DNA of 64,000 nt from Terriglobia bacterium (GTDB lineage Bacteria > Acidobacteriota > Terriglobia > Acidiferrales > UBA7541), in the NCBI GenBank assembly GCA_020073485.1, contig JAIQFB010000018.1, positions 1 through 64,000 of the forward strand, read 5' to 3'. Below the pieces are notes generated by a model, which searched no databases, was not told where the DNA came from, and was given only the letters and a program-made list of their open reading frames with translations. Shown piece by piece: positions 1 through 7,728 of this stretch. Each line of letters begins with the position of its first letter. The stretch's first letter is position 1. The position numbers and the translations under genes are program-made.

Positions 1-245
1 CTCATTCTCCCAAGAATCCCCATTGGCCGCTCGCGCCACACGCCATCCTCCTCGTATTTGAGCGTATAGATATGGAGCAATCGCCATCCCGCTTCCAGAA
101 GCCGGTTCACTTCCTCCCGGCCCCGGGCTTCCAGGTTGTGCCCGGTCAGTTCAGCGATATCCAGTTGCCACAGGGGCAGCCTCTCGAGCACTGCAATGGG
201 CGCTTGGTCTTCGGCCGTTTCGGTATCCGCTTTTCGCTTGGCCAT
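1..245 (-). CDS. Hypothetical protein, N-terminal part, cut by window edge
   Basis: An open frame on the minus strand begins with ATG at 245 and runs off the left edge after 81 codons without a stop, so the C-terminus is unseen. A GAGGG ribosome site lies about six bases before the ATG. The first residues are basic, and the middle contains EEVNRLLEAGWRLLHIYT, a pattern like the small DUF4177/DUF1737 proteins (valine-asparagine, then GW). That resemblance is from memory and is weak. No signal peptide or membrane segment is visible. The gene is divergent from the universal stress gene at 453, and the 207-base gap between them holds a CRP-like site that could act on either. Function unknown. Confidence 0.6.
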   Translation of the reverse strand, partial: MAKRKADTETAEDQAPIAVLERLPLWQLDIAELTGHNLEARGREEVNRLLEAGWRLLHIYTLKYEEDGVWRERPMGILGRM

Positions 246-352
246 GAATCCCTCATATCGCGCAGGACACTCAGCCGTGGGGAGAGCAAGAGGCGCAGCC
301 GGTAAGCATCCTCCGTGTGCATTATGTATACACGGCATCCGCCGCACGGCTC

Positions 353-368
353 TGTGACCCCAATCACA
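353..368. promoter_or_regulatory. CRP/FNR-family operator-like palindrome
   Basis: TGTGA-CCCCAA-TCACA is an exact match to the classical CRP half-site arrangement (TGTGA-N6-TCACA). It lies 85 bases before the ATG of the universal stress gene, in the gap shared with the divergent partial gene. The ten fixed bases would occur by chance about once in a million positions. Which Crp/Fnr-family protein would bind is unknown; none is encoded in this window. Confidence 0.5.
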
Positions 369-452
369 GATCGCAGTGGACAAAAGCACTACAAGGAAGA
401 TGCCAGGTTGCTCCCCAATGGCAGCTCTTGAGTTTGTGACTAGGTGAAGACG

Positions 453-911
453 ATGAAGATACTACTCGCGGTGGATGGTTCTGAATTTTCCCAGGCAGCA
501 ACCCAGACCCTCGTTTCGCAGATGCGCCCGAATGGCGCCGAGGTGCTCGTCTTGCAGGTGGTGGAACTGCGCGTTTTCCCGATTTCTCCGGAAATGGCGC
601 CGGGATATGTGCCCGAGCAGGAAGAAATCCTGAAGGAAGATTTCCGGCATGCCCAGGAGTCCGTGAACCAAGCGAGCCAGGCACTTCGCACCGCCGGGTT
701 CAGCGTCAGCACACGTGTTGTTGAGGCCGAAGCGCGAAACGGGATCCTTGATATTGCTGCCGAATGGGGCGCCGACTTGATCGTACTCGGTTCCCACGGG
801 CGAAAGGGGTTTCAGCGATTCCTTCTCGGGAGCGTCGCGGAATTCGTTGCCCGGCATGCGGATTGCTCAGTGGAAATAGTGCGTGTTCCCCGCAAGCGTG
901 AGGCGGCATGA
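453..911 (+). CDS. Universal stress protein (UspA family)
   Basis: Small cytoplasmic alpha/beta protein of 152 residues, the usual size for a single Usp domain. It starts with the typical MKILLAVDGS strand with the nucleotide-contacting aspartate. Near the C-terminus it carries the ATP-binding signature G-2x-G-9x-G-S (GSHGRKG...LLGS), so it belongs to the ATP-binding class of Usp proteins. A GTG at 444 is possible, but the ATG at 453 has an AGGTGA ribosome site at 442-447 and matches family N-termini. A CRP-like palindrome lies upstream at 353-368. Usp proteins help survival under starvation, redox or energy stress; the exact role here is not visible. A second Usp gene starts at 63878. Confidence 0.93.
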   Translation: MKILLAVDGSEFSQAATQTLVSQMRPNGAEVLVLQVVELRVFPISPEMAPGYVPEQEEILKEDFRHAQESVNQASQALRTAGFSVSTRVVEAEARNGILDIAAEWGADLIVLGSHGRKGFQRFLLGSVAEFVARHADCSVEIVRVPRKREAA

Positions 912-1325
912 ACGTGCCGCGCGGGATCTGGGGCTTTGTTGAAAAAATACTAGGCTAGATATGAAAGTCAAAGACGTACTGATAAGAACGCCAGCGAGTT
1001 GTGCGTGATTGATGGCGTGGACGTGGTGGGCGTGAACAAACAGACGGGAAGACATGCGTTGGATTCACGAATGAGCTGAAGCGAGGACTGAAAGAACATC
1101 ACCACGGGGTTTGTAAATCCGCAGTAGACCGCCGGCCGCCGGACCTTGAGGCCTACATCGCCACCAGGGAAGAACACAATACACCCGATATCGAATCCTA
1201 TCTTCTAAAGACCGGATCGGGGATTGCAACTCGTAAGAAGCGAACTACAATCTCCGCAGCCCAAAGGACGTTGGAGGCCCGCCATCTCCGCCGTTTTAAT
1301 TCTGCATCTGAATGCTCGAGGAAAC
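912..1325. other. Gap with possible decayed coding sequence
   Basis: No intact gene is seen between the stress protein and the convergent PilZ gene. Codon-like text can be read on the plus strand from about 984 to 1079 and then, one frame over, from 1070 to about 1260; the second part reads DLEAYIATREEHNTPDIES. Neither part has a convincing start or ribosome site, and the family is not recognised. A frameshifted gene remnant is possible, but random open sequence cannot be excluded. Confidence 0.25.
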
Positions 1326-1658
1326 TTACGTTCCCGAATAAATTCCGGGGTTGTTATGCATCAGGATGCGGATGGCGATGCCCCACTTGTTGCCGTCGAG
1401 CCGTTCCATGCGCACCACGTCGCCGATTTGCTCGCGGTGCATGGGATCGTCCGGCCCGAAATTCAGCGTCAGGATCACGTTCATGCCCACGAAGTAGTGC
1501 TCGGCAGAGGTAACAAAATACAGACCGCTGCGCGACACGTTCAGCGTCGAGCAGATTTCCTCCGGATACTGCGTATCGCACGGGCGAATGAGCACGGGTT
1601 CGGAAAGGCTCTCTCTTGGGGTTAAACGGCATTCCTTCACTGCGGTCAGCATATGCAT
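1326..1658 (-). CDS. PilZ-like domain protein
   Basis: About 110 residues. The N-terminal arginine-containing stretch (RLTPRES) is followed some 25 residues later by NVSRSG, fitting the PilZ pattern of an arginine motif plus (D/N)xSxxG that binds cyclic di-GMP. The rest reads as a small beta barrel with hydrophobic strands (LYFVTS, VILTLNF, WGIAIRI). The arginine motif is less regular than RxxxR, so ligand binding is uncertain; acidobacterial genomes have many such single-domain PilZ proteins, some of which may not bind the nucleotide. ATG at 1658 and ATG at 1652 are both possible; a GGGAGGG ribosome site at 1659-1665 favours 1652 by spacing. No partner gene is adjacent. Confidence 0.72.
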   Translation of the reverse strand: MHMLTAVKECRLTPRESLSEPVLIRPCDTQYPEEICSTLNVSRSGLYFVTSAEHYFVGMNVILTLNFGPDDPMHREQIGDVVRMERLDGNKWGIAIRILMHNNPGIYSGT

Positions 1659-2252
1659 CCCTCCCGATCCTTCTTGTTCCGTTGGGCCCGCGCTTCCTGA
1701 TTCCCCCACAAATGCGAAAGTGAGGCGCGAGCACCGGAGTCCGTCCACGTCGCCTTCTTGCGGGCCCCGTTTCCTGATCGAGCCGGGCAGGTTCGCGCCT
1801 GCCCAATACCTGCGCCCGGAGACCAGGCGGAACGTTGGAAGGATTCTTCCGTTAGATTCTCCGCCGAGAGTATGTGAATGCCGCGCAAAAGTCTACCCGC
1901 AAGCGGTTCCTGTGCTTTCTTTGCCAACCTGCTTGCCGGCTTGCCATTCGCCGCCCGGCGCGGGCTCTGAAACTGTTAGTGGCCATTTTGTGCATTGCCG
2001 CGGCAGCGGAGGTCTTCCGGTTTACGGCTATTCAAAAAGAATGAGGCGCCGTTTTGGGCGGCGCCTCCTCGAAATAAGCCTGTCGGAGGAAGGCTTACCT
2101 CTTCATGACTCGAATACCAAGCAGCAGGCCGAATGGTTCCATTTTTTTTTAGGGCAAGCGGGGACTGGCCTGTGGAAATTCCGGAATGTCTGCACACAAT
2201 AAGACTTGCACCCAATCCCGAGCCCAGAAAACGCGGTTCGATCGCGCGGCCG
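1659..2252. other. Intergenic gap holding a minus-strand terminator
   Basis: No gene could be supported in this 594-base stretch. Open frames on either strand have biased composition and no ribosome sites. The only clear element is the hairpin at 2043-2067, which ends minus-strand transcription coming from the small gene at 2253-2495. The 2143-2151 T-run shows no stem beside it. Confidence 0.5.
2043..2067 (-). terminator. Rho-independent terminator
   Basis: Nine-base-pair perfect stem (GAGGCGCCG / CGGCGCCTC) with a seven-base loop. Read on the minus strand it is followed by ATTCTTTTTG. It lies 186 bases past the stop of the minus-strand gene at 2253-2495 and presumably ends its transcript. 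Confidence 0.7.
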
Positions 2253-2495
2253 TCAGGCCACGGCCGATTTGCTTCCCCTGCCCATCTTTCGAGGAGAGGT
2301 AAGATTCACGCCGACATGGTCCAAATTGTGGTGAACGGTTTTTCCGCTCCCAATGTCAATGGCGTAGAACCGGTTTTTGGAGGTTTTCGACAATTCCATC
2401 AAATGGTAGCGCGCGCCGTCCAGTCCTACTGCGCAAGCCCTCCAAAGTGAGGAACCATCAGGGAATTTCTCAAACAGGTCGAATATGCGGTGCAT
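2253..2495 (-). CDS. Small conserved hypothetical protein
   Basis: An 80-residue protein beginning MHRIFDLFEKFPDGS. The ATG at 2495 has an AAGGGGG ribosome site at good spacing, whereas the upstream start at 2513 has none. The N-terminal half is orderly (aromatic and charged, ending in YAIDIGSGK), while the last 25 residues are polar and basic. There is no signal peptide or membrane span. I believe similar short proteins occur in other Acidobacteriota, but no function is known. It is a single gene, with a strong terminator downstream at 2043-2067. Confidence 0.65.
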   Translation of the reverse strand: MHRIFDLFEKFPDGSSLWRACAVGLDGARYHLMELSKTSKNRFYAIDIGSGKTVHHNLDHVGVNLTSPRKMGRGSKSAVA

Positions 2496-2730
2496 ACGAG
2501 CCCCCTTGAACAACTGCCGGTGACCCTTCCAGCTACCTCTATGATATTCCTATCTCCTTGGCCTGTCCAATCAATCAATCTGATCCTCCAGATCGGATTT
2601 GCGGGTCTGGAAACGCAAGAGTTCGGGCTTGGAATCGGCCCGCCCGATATTATCCGGCGTTCGTCCGGAATGTGCCGGATATCAGGTTCAGGCTCCACTT
2701 GCCGCCTGCCAGGCGATAGAATGATGCGCC

Positions 2731-3558
2731 GTGCCCCCATCGATCCAACTCGGCCGTCTGCACGTGGTCCTGGTGTCTGCACGCAATCCACTGAACATCG
2801 GCGCGGCGGCCCGCGCTATGAGCAATTTCGGATTTCGCTCCCTGCGCGTGGTGAACCCGTACGAGCCTTCCTTTCGTGAGGCGCGCTCGGCCGTGGGGGC
2901 GTCCGAAATTCTGGAAAAGGCCGAGTTTTTTCAAAGCGTCGCCGAGGCCGTGGCCGATTGCACGCTGGTTGTGGGAACCACGGCGGTCCGCAATCGCGAG
3001 CTGCAGCACCCGGTCCATCGCCCGGAGTACGCTTCGCGATTGGTTCGCAAACGATGGGCTTCGGGCGGAGTGGCATTGCTTTTCGGATCGGAAAAATTCG
3101 GCCTCTCCAACGAAGACCTCAGCCACTGCCACTGGCTGATCCGCATTCCCACCTGCGATGAAAACATTTCCATGAATCTGGGGCAGGCCGTGGCGGTTTG
3201 CCTCTATGAACTGATTCGCGACTCGAAATGCGAGCGCGCCCCCGGCCAGCCGTATCCCGCCACGTCGGGGGAACTTGAGCGCATCACCACGCTGTTGCTT
3301 GAAGCCCTCCATACCAGCGGATTTCTCGACCGCCGCCGCGTGAACGACTCCGAGGAGCGCATCCGCCGCCTGGTCCGCCGCCTCCATTTGCAGGAGCGCG
3401 ACGCCGTGATCTGGCTCGGCATGCTGCGGCAAATGTTGTGGAAGATGAATGCGGGCAAGGATTCCGGATCCGGCGAGGCCTCCGCTCCGGTCAGCGCCGG
3501 GCGGAGAAAAAAGACTGCAGCAGCTGCACGGACTCCCCGGCGAGAACCCCCGGAGTAA
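2731..3558 (+). CDS. trmJ: tRNA (cytidine/uridine-2'-O-)-methyltransferase, TrmJ-like
   Basis: SPOUT-class RNA methyltransferase of 275 residues that methylates the 2'-hydroxyl at wobble-adjacent position 32 of tRNAs. All three SPOUT motifs are visible: NPLNIGAAARAM near residue 20, LLFGSEKFGLSNED near 117, and the knot-forming ISMNLGQAVAVCLYEL near 146-160. The C-terminal helical extension typical of TrmJ follows, up to about residue 248. The start is GTG at 2731; no in-frame ATG precedes it and no ribosome site is obvious. A TAGAAT box at 2717-2722 would place the transcript start almost at the GTG, so the mRNA may be nearly leaderless. The last ~28 residues are lysine/arginine/alanine rich and are read antisense through the end of tadA, which looks like a run-on tail. 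Confidence 0.9.
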   Translation: MPPSIQLGRLHVVLVSARNPLNIGAAARAMSNFGFRSLRVVNPYEPSFREARSAVGASEILEKAEFFQSVAEAVADCTLVVGTTAVRNRELQHPVHRPEYASRLVRKRWASGGVALLFGSEKFGLSNEDLSHCHWLIRIPTCDENISMNLGQAVAVCLYELIRDSKCERAPGQPYPATSGELERITTLLLEALHTSGFLDRRRVNDSEERIRRLVRRLHLQERDAVIWLGMLRQMLWKMNAGKDSGSGEASAPVSAGRRKKTAAAARTPRREPPE

Positions 3559-3937
3559 CTTCGATGCGATGATTCAAGGCGGGCGCGTCAAGCACTTGCA
3601 GGCACGTGCGAATGGCGCCGCCTTTTGGGTCATCGGCGCCGAAGATTACCCGCGCGATGCGCGCCTGCACCAGCGCGCCCGCGCACATCGCGCAAGGTTC
3701 GATGGTTACATAAAGTGAGGCGCCTTTGAGGCGGTGATTACCGGTCTTCAGCGCGGCCTGGCGCAGCGCGACCACTTCCGCGTGCGCCGTGGGATCGCAA
3801 TCGGTAATGGTGCGATTGCCGGACGCCGCGATGATCCGGTCCTCCAACACGACCAGCGCGCCGACCGGAACTTCGCCGCGCAGGGCCGCCGCACGCGCCT
3901 GATCGAGCGCCAGATGCATGTATTCGGAATCGGTCAC
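3491..3937 (-). CDS. tadA: tRNA-specific adenosine deaminase TadA
   Basis: A 148-residue zinc deaminase that converts A34 to inosine in tRNA-Arg(ACG), letting one tRNA read CGU, CGC and CGA. The zinc ligands and catalytic glutamate are in HAEVVALR (His, Glu) and PCAMCAGAL (two Cys); the N-terminal strand GEVPVGALVV is typical. The start is GTG at 3937, inside a GTGA overlap with the stop of the upstream acetyltransferase gene, so translation is probably coupled. Upstream in-frame codons to 4057 only mirror the acetyltransferase. Its 3' end overlaps trmJ antisense by 68 bases. Its substrate, tRNA-Arg(ACG), is encoded at 42961 in this window. Confidence 0.95.
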   Translation of the reverse strand: MTDSEYMHLALDQARAAALRGEVPVGALVVLEDRIIAASGNRTITDCDPTAHAEVVALRQAALKTGNHRLKGASLYVTIEPCAMCAGALVQARIARVIFGADDPKGGAIRTCLQVLDAPALNHRIEVTPGVLAGESVQLLQSFFSARR

Positions 3938-4476
3938 GTCTGTGGCGCCGATACAGGAGGGATCAAATATTCGACCAGCATGACGTCGTGCAGACCGTCC
4001 TGCAGGCGCGCGTGCGCGGTGTGCCGGCCCACTTCTCGCCACCCGGTCGCGCGACACAGCAGCAGCCCGTCGTGATTGGCCACCAGGATTCGCCCGATCA
4101 ATTTTCGGTAGCCGAGCATTGCGGCCGATTCCTGCAGGGCGCGCATGAGTTGCCTGCCGACCCCGTAGCTGCGGAACGACCGGCGCACGTAAATAAAAAC
4201 CTCGCCGATATCGTCCAGCGAGATGCGGTTGTCATAAGTGGCCAGCGCGGCCCAGCCCGCGATCCAGTTGCGCACGTCCGCCACCAGAATCGGGTGCTTG
4301 GGGTCATGGTCCGCGGCGGCGTTCATCAGGCGCTGCGAGTCCACGGATCTTGGGTCGGAGTCGAATGTTTCCAGGCGATCCTGCACCGCCTCGTTGAAAA
4401 TCTCGCACATGGACGCAGCGTCGTCCTCCGTTGCGTGCCGGATTTCCAGTTGCGGCCTTTGGCTGGCGCTGCTCAT
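3934..4476 (-). CDS. GNAT acetyltransferase, phosphinothricin acetyltransferase-like
   Basis: A 180-residue GCN5-related N-acetyltransferase. The N-terminal IRHATEDDAASMCEIFNEAV and the central acetyl-CoA loop RSYGVGRQLMRAL (R-x-x-G-x-G) identify the fold, and the overall pattern is closest to the phosphinothricin/methionine-sulfoximine acetyltransferase group. The real substrate is unknown; chromosomal members often act on methionine derivatives or other small amines. The start is ATG at 4476, with GTG at 4479 equally possible; neither has a good ribosome site. It is first in a two-gene minus-strand operon with tadA, whose GTG overlaps this stop. Confidence 0.82.
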   Translation of the reverse strand: MSSASQRPQLEIRHATEDDAASMCEIFNEAVQDRLETFDSDPRSVDSQRLMNAAADHDPKHPILVADVRNWIAGWAALATYDNRISLDDIGEVFIYVRRSFRSYGVGRQLMRALQESAAMLGYRKLIGRILVANHDGLLLCRATGWREVGRHTAHARLQDGLHDVMLVEYLIPPVSAPQT

Positions 4477-4571
4477 CACCCTATAATTTTATCACCCTCG
4501 CGGCTTTGTTGTGAACGAATCCCGTACCGGTTGCAGCCGTTCCGCAAAACAGGCATGATTCCGCCAGTACG

Positions 4572-4668
4572 ACTGGCTTTTCACCCTTAGCGAAGGGCAG
4601 CCAGTCGCTTTTTTTGACCGACAAGAAAACGTGGAACCCGACAGGCGAAAGCCTGTCCTACTTAATTT
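4572..4668. repeat. Short palindromic repeats before mmgE-like gene
   Basis: Two small inverted repeats lie in the 207-base gap before the MmgE/PrpD gene: GACTGGCT...AGCCAGTC at 4570-4605 and ACAGGC-GAAA-GCCTGT at about 4638-4653, the latter followed by CCTACTTA. The second belongs to the loose CAGGCTTCAGCCTG family seen again at 27716, 39108 and elsewhere in the window. Confidence 0.5.
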
Positions 4669-4685
4669 CGGAGAGGTACTTTCTC

Positions 4686-6176
4686 ATGATCCGACGTGAA
4701 TTCTGCAAAACCTCGCTGGCCCTGGCGGGATTCGCACTGCGAAACCCTCGATTGGACGCGGTGGCAAGTCCGAGCCCGGCGGATGAATTACCCAATGCGC
4801 CGGGCCTCACCAAGTACGTCTCCGAATTCATTGTGAACACGAAATACGAGGACATCCCGGAAAACGTAATCGCCCTCGGCAAAAAAACAATTCTGGATGG
4901 ATTCGGCCTCGCGCTCGCCGGGTCGGATTCCACTGCAGGCCCTGTCATCCGGAAATACATCGAGTCGCTCGGCCCTTGCGCGGGAAGCGCCACCATCATC
5001 GGCACCAAAATGAAAGTACATCCGCGCTACGCGGCGCTGGCCAACGGCATCTCCATCCACGCCGATGATTTCGACGACACCGGATCGGCCTTTCACGTGG
5101 CCGGGCCCACTCTGCCGCCGTCCTTCGCCCTGTGCGAAGTCGGCCGCCGCACCGGCAAGGACCTGATGCTTGCGTTTCACGTGGGCGTCGAAATCTCCAA
5201 CAAGATCGGCGACGCCGTCTCTCCCCGCCACCAGCAGGACGGCTATCACACTACCGGCACGATCGGATCCTTCGGCAGCGCCGCCGCCTGCGCGAAACTT
5301 CGCGGGCTCGACGCGGCGAAGACGGCCATCGCGCTGGCCATCGGCGCGTCCCAGGCCAGCGGCCTGCGCGACAATTTCGGCACGATGACCAAGCCGTTTC
5401 ACGCGGGCCACGCCGGCGAAAACGGCACCGTCTCCGCCGACCTCGCGGCCATCGGCTGGACCGCCGCGCCCGATATCCTGGAAGCGCCGCTGGGATTTTT
5501 CCAGGTCGGCGGAGGATTCGATCCGAAGACAATCGTCGACCGCCTCGGCAAGCCGTGGATGTTTGTCACTCCCGGCGACCTGATCAAACGTTTCCCCTGC
5601 GGCACGATCCAGCAGCAGGTGATGGACGCAATGCTGCGCCTGATTGAGCAAAACAACATCAAGGCCGCGGACGTCGATAAAGTGGAAGTCGGCGGAAACT
5701 TGAGCAACTACAGGACGCTCTTTCAGCACCACCCGACGACGGGCCTACAGGGAAAATTCAGCATGGAATATGCCATGGCGGTCCTGCTGCTCGAGCGCAA
5801 AGCCACACTCGCCTCATTCACCGACGCCGTCGTCCAGCGCCCCGACGTCCAGGACATGATCCGCCGCGTGCGCTATTACGTGGACCCGGAATTCAACAAG
5901 CTGGAACTGCAGGGGGCTTCGCTGCAAGCCATGCTCGTCGAGCAAAGCATCCTGAAAATCTACATGAAAGGCGGAAAAGTAATTTCCGGCCGCACCGAAC
6001 CCGCCAAGGGAAGCCCTGAAAATCCCATGACCTACGAGGAAGTGGCCGACAAGTTCCGGGGCAACGCCGAATTTGCCAAGTGGCCGAAGCAGAAGGCCGA
6101 GTCGGTCATCGAAATGGTGAAATCCTTGGAAACCTTGCCGGACATGACCCGGCTGACGGCGGCATTGGCGGGGTAA
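4686..6176 (+). CDS. MmgE/PrpD family protein with Tat-type signal
   Basis: A 496-residue member of the MmgE/PrpD family, which includes 2-methylcitrate dehydratase, cis-aconitate decarboxylase and iminodisuccinate epimerase. Typical blocks are ANGISIHADDFDDT, GYHTTGTIGSFGSAAA and KPFHAGHAGENG. The N-terminus MIRREFCKTSLALAGFAL resembles a twin-arginine signal, so the mature protein is probably exported folded. The ATG at 4686 follows GGAGAGG at 4669-4675; an in-frame start at 4614 lies in repeat-derived sequence and is rejected. The reaction cannot be assigned. A paralogue with the same layout is at 16522. Monocistronic as far as can be seen. Confidence 0.85.
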   Translation: MIRREFCKTSLALAGFALRNPRLDAVASPSPADELPNAPGLTKYVSEFIVNTKYEDIPENVIALGKKTILDGFGLALAGSDSTAGPVIRKYIESLGPCAGSATIIGTKMKVHPRYAALANGISIHADDFDDTGSAFHVAGPTLPPSFALCEVGRRTGKDLMLAFHVGVEISNKIGDAVSPRHQQDGYHTTGTIGSFGSAAACAKLRGLDAAKTAIALAIGASQASGLRDNFGTMTKPFHAGHAGENGTVSADLAAIGWTAAPDILEAPLGFFQVGGGFDPKTIVDRLGKPWMFVTPGDLIKRFPCGTIQQQVMDAMLRLIEQNNIKAADVDKVEVGGNLSNYRTLFQHHPTTGLQGKFSMEYAMAVLLLERKATLASFTDAVVQRPDVQDMIRRVRYYVDPEFNKLELQGASLQAMLVEQSILKIYMKGGKVISGRTEPAKGSPENPMTYEEVADKFRGNAEFAKWPKQKAESVIEMVKSLETLPDMTRLTAALAG

Positions 6177-6313
6177 GGGTTTCTCAGGACTTGGGATAAT
6201 GCGCCACGGCCGTCGAGTCGGTGGAGCTTTTGAATTAGACCATGCGAGTGGTGCAGATGATTAAGACCACTGGAGGAGCAGAATCAAGCGGCGCCACGGC
6301 GTCGTGATGATGC

Positions 6314-6631
6314 TTATGCCTTATTCGCCTTGGGACCAAAGATCGGCTTTCTATAAAGAAAGATGCCGAGAAGCGAGCCTACGAATGATGAAGCGCAGAA
6401 AACCGTTAGAGCAGAATAGATATTTCTAACTGTTTCGACTACACGGGATGACATACTAGGAACTATATATTCGGGTGCTGCGCTCCCCATGAAAAATAAA
6501 AACGTACCTAAAGCACTCACAACAGAGAGAGCCCCGTAAAAGCCGCGACCGGACCCAAATCCTTTGTGGGCTAGGACCAGCAGAAATACGCAGGGAACCA
6601 AGTAAAGGAACCAAGCAAGAAATGGATTCAT
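6314..6631 (-). CDS. Small membrane protein, three predicted spans
   Basis: A 105-residue hydrophobic protein with three likely membrane helices (around residues 4-22, 32-52 and 72-94) and a short basic cytoplasmic end. The ATG at 6631 has a clear GGAGGA ribosome site; longer frames to 6703 do not. No family is recognised. The coding region is noticeably richer in A and T than most genes in the window, consistent with an accessory gene. Confidence 0.6.
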   Translation of the reverse strand: MNPFLAWFLYLVPCVFLLVLAHKGFGSGRGFYGALSVVSALGTFLFFMGSAAPEYIVPSMSSRVVETVRNIYSALTVFCASSFVGSLLGIFLYRKPIFGPKANKA

Positions 6632-7051
6632 ATGTGTCCTCCAGCCGACTCCCTGCTGAAATTCTGCTATCTCATCGCAAGATGAAGATGTGCGCTCGAT
6701 CACTGCTCATTGTGTGCGGTGATGCTGGGGGGAATTGCTTCTCCGGCTACGTCTCGAGCAGGCGCGGTTGCTGCCGAGGTTCCGGCGGTTGGCCGTCCGG
6801 AAGTGCGAGGATCTCGACTTCGCAGAATCCGAGTGGCTCGGGCCCACATTCCGATAAGTCCGTTTCTGAGCCGGAATCCTATCTACGAGGGGTGAGAACT
6901 GGGCTGTTGGAAGGACTTCGGAGTTCGTGACGCCACGCACTTCTCTGAGTGATCAGACTCACAGCCTCAACAGGCAGTATGGCTCATCTTTTGGGTGAGG
7001 TTTGTCATTGGGTGGAGGGCGCGCTTCACCGCAGAAGCGAAAGGGGTCTTA
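6632..7051. other. Gap with one copy of a dispersed repeat
   Basis: No gene is supported in this 420-base stretch. Positions 6843-6864 carry, in reverse orientation, one copy of the AACGGGATTCTCGGAA-type element described at 9797, 10541 and 11942. Confidence 0.4.
6843..6864 (-). repeat. Dispersed AACGG-CGGAA element, copy D (inverted)
   Basis: On the minus strand this reads AACGGACTTATCGGAATGTG, matching the left end of the copies at 9797, 10541 and 11942 with a TTATCGG variant. It is the only copy in reverse orientation. Confidence 0.5.
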
Positions 7052-7213
7052 ATGCTGTCTATCGCGTTGCAAGTCCTAACCGCTTGGGTCGGTGTAGCAG
7101 TGATCGTTGGCCTTGTGGTTGGAGCGTCGATTCGCTCTGCCGAAAGACTCCGAATAGAAGAGGTGTTGACCGATCTATTCTCATTTCTGGCCAGGACACA
7201 GTCCACGAGGTAA
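7052..7213 (+). CDS. Possible small single-span membrane protein
   Basis: A 53-residue frame with ATG at 7052, six bases after an AAAGGGG ribosome site. Residues 4-25 form one strongly hydrophobic helix (LQVLTAWVGVAVIVGLVVG), followed by a charged tail with EEVLTDLFSFLAR. It has no recognised family. Short length and lack of context keep this tentative, but the ribosome site and the clean helix-plus-tail layout argue for a real gene. Confidence 0.42.
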   Translation: MLSIALQVLTAWVGVAVIVGLVVGASIRSAERLRIEEVLTDLFSFLARTQSTR

Positions 7214-7728
7214 GGCGGAGTCTACCTCCCGTTCGGTCGTGCATGCCGTTCTTGAGCCAGTCGCGCCACCGTCAATCGTGGGGCTGCAATTTTCTCAATC
7301 CTTCCCTTTTTCTTTTCCAATAGCCTTGCTTCTTCCAACTTGCGATGCAGGATCCTTGGAATGTGGAAGCCAGTTGCCGATCAGACCGGCGGTCTCAATG
7401 GGTCGATGCAACACTTGCTCAGAGTCTTCCTTGTATGAGTCTAAAAGGCTGATTTCGTTTGGGAGCGCTGATTCAAACGGAACACCGCTCTGTATAGGTT
7501 CTGATTGAGTACTGCCGTACAGATTGATTCTCGGGGGAAAGTGTTGTCAGATCAGCTGGTTGGATGGTGTTGCATCGACCGGTTGAGCCTGCACCGTTTA
7601 TCAGGACCAATCCGGTTCACGGAGTGGTAGGGGATCGCTTCCGAGTACGCCATGATCCACGCTCAATAGCCAAGGTGAAAAGGCGGATCACGTCCACCTC
7701 TCCATAGGCCCGTGAGGGCCGCATCGAG
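7214..7728. other. Gap without recognisable gene
   Basis: Nothing convincing was found in this 515-base stretch. Frames present lack ribosome sites and family features. A small GGCCC-GTGA-GGGCC hairpin lies at 7708-7721 just past the end of the cytochrome gene but has no T-run. Confidence 0.4.
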
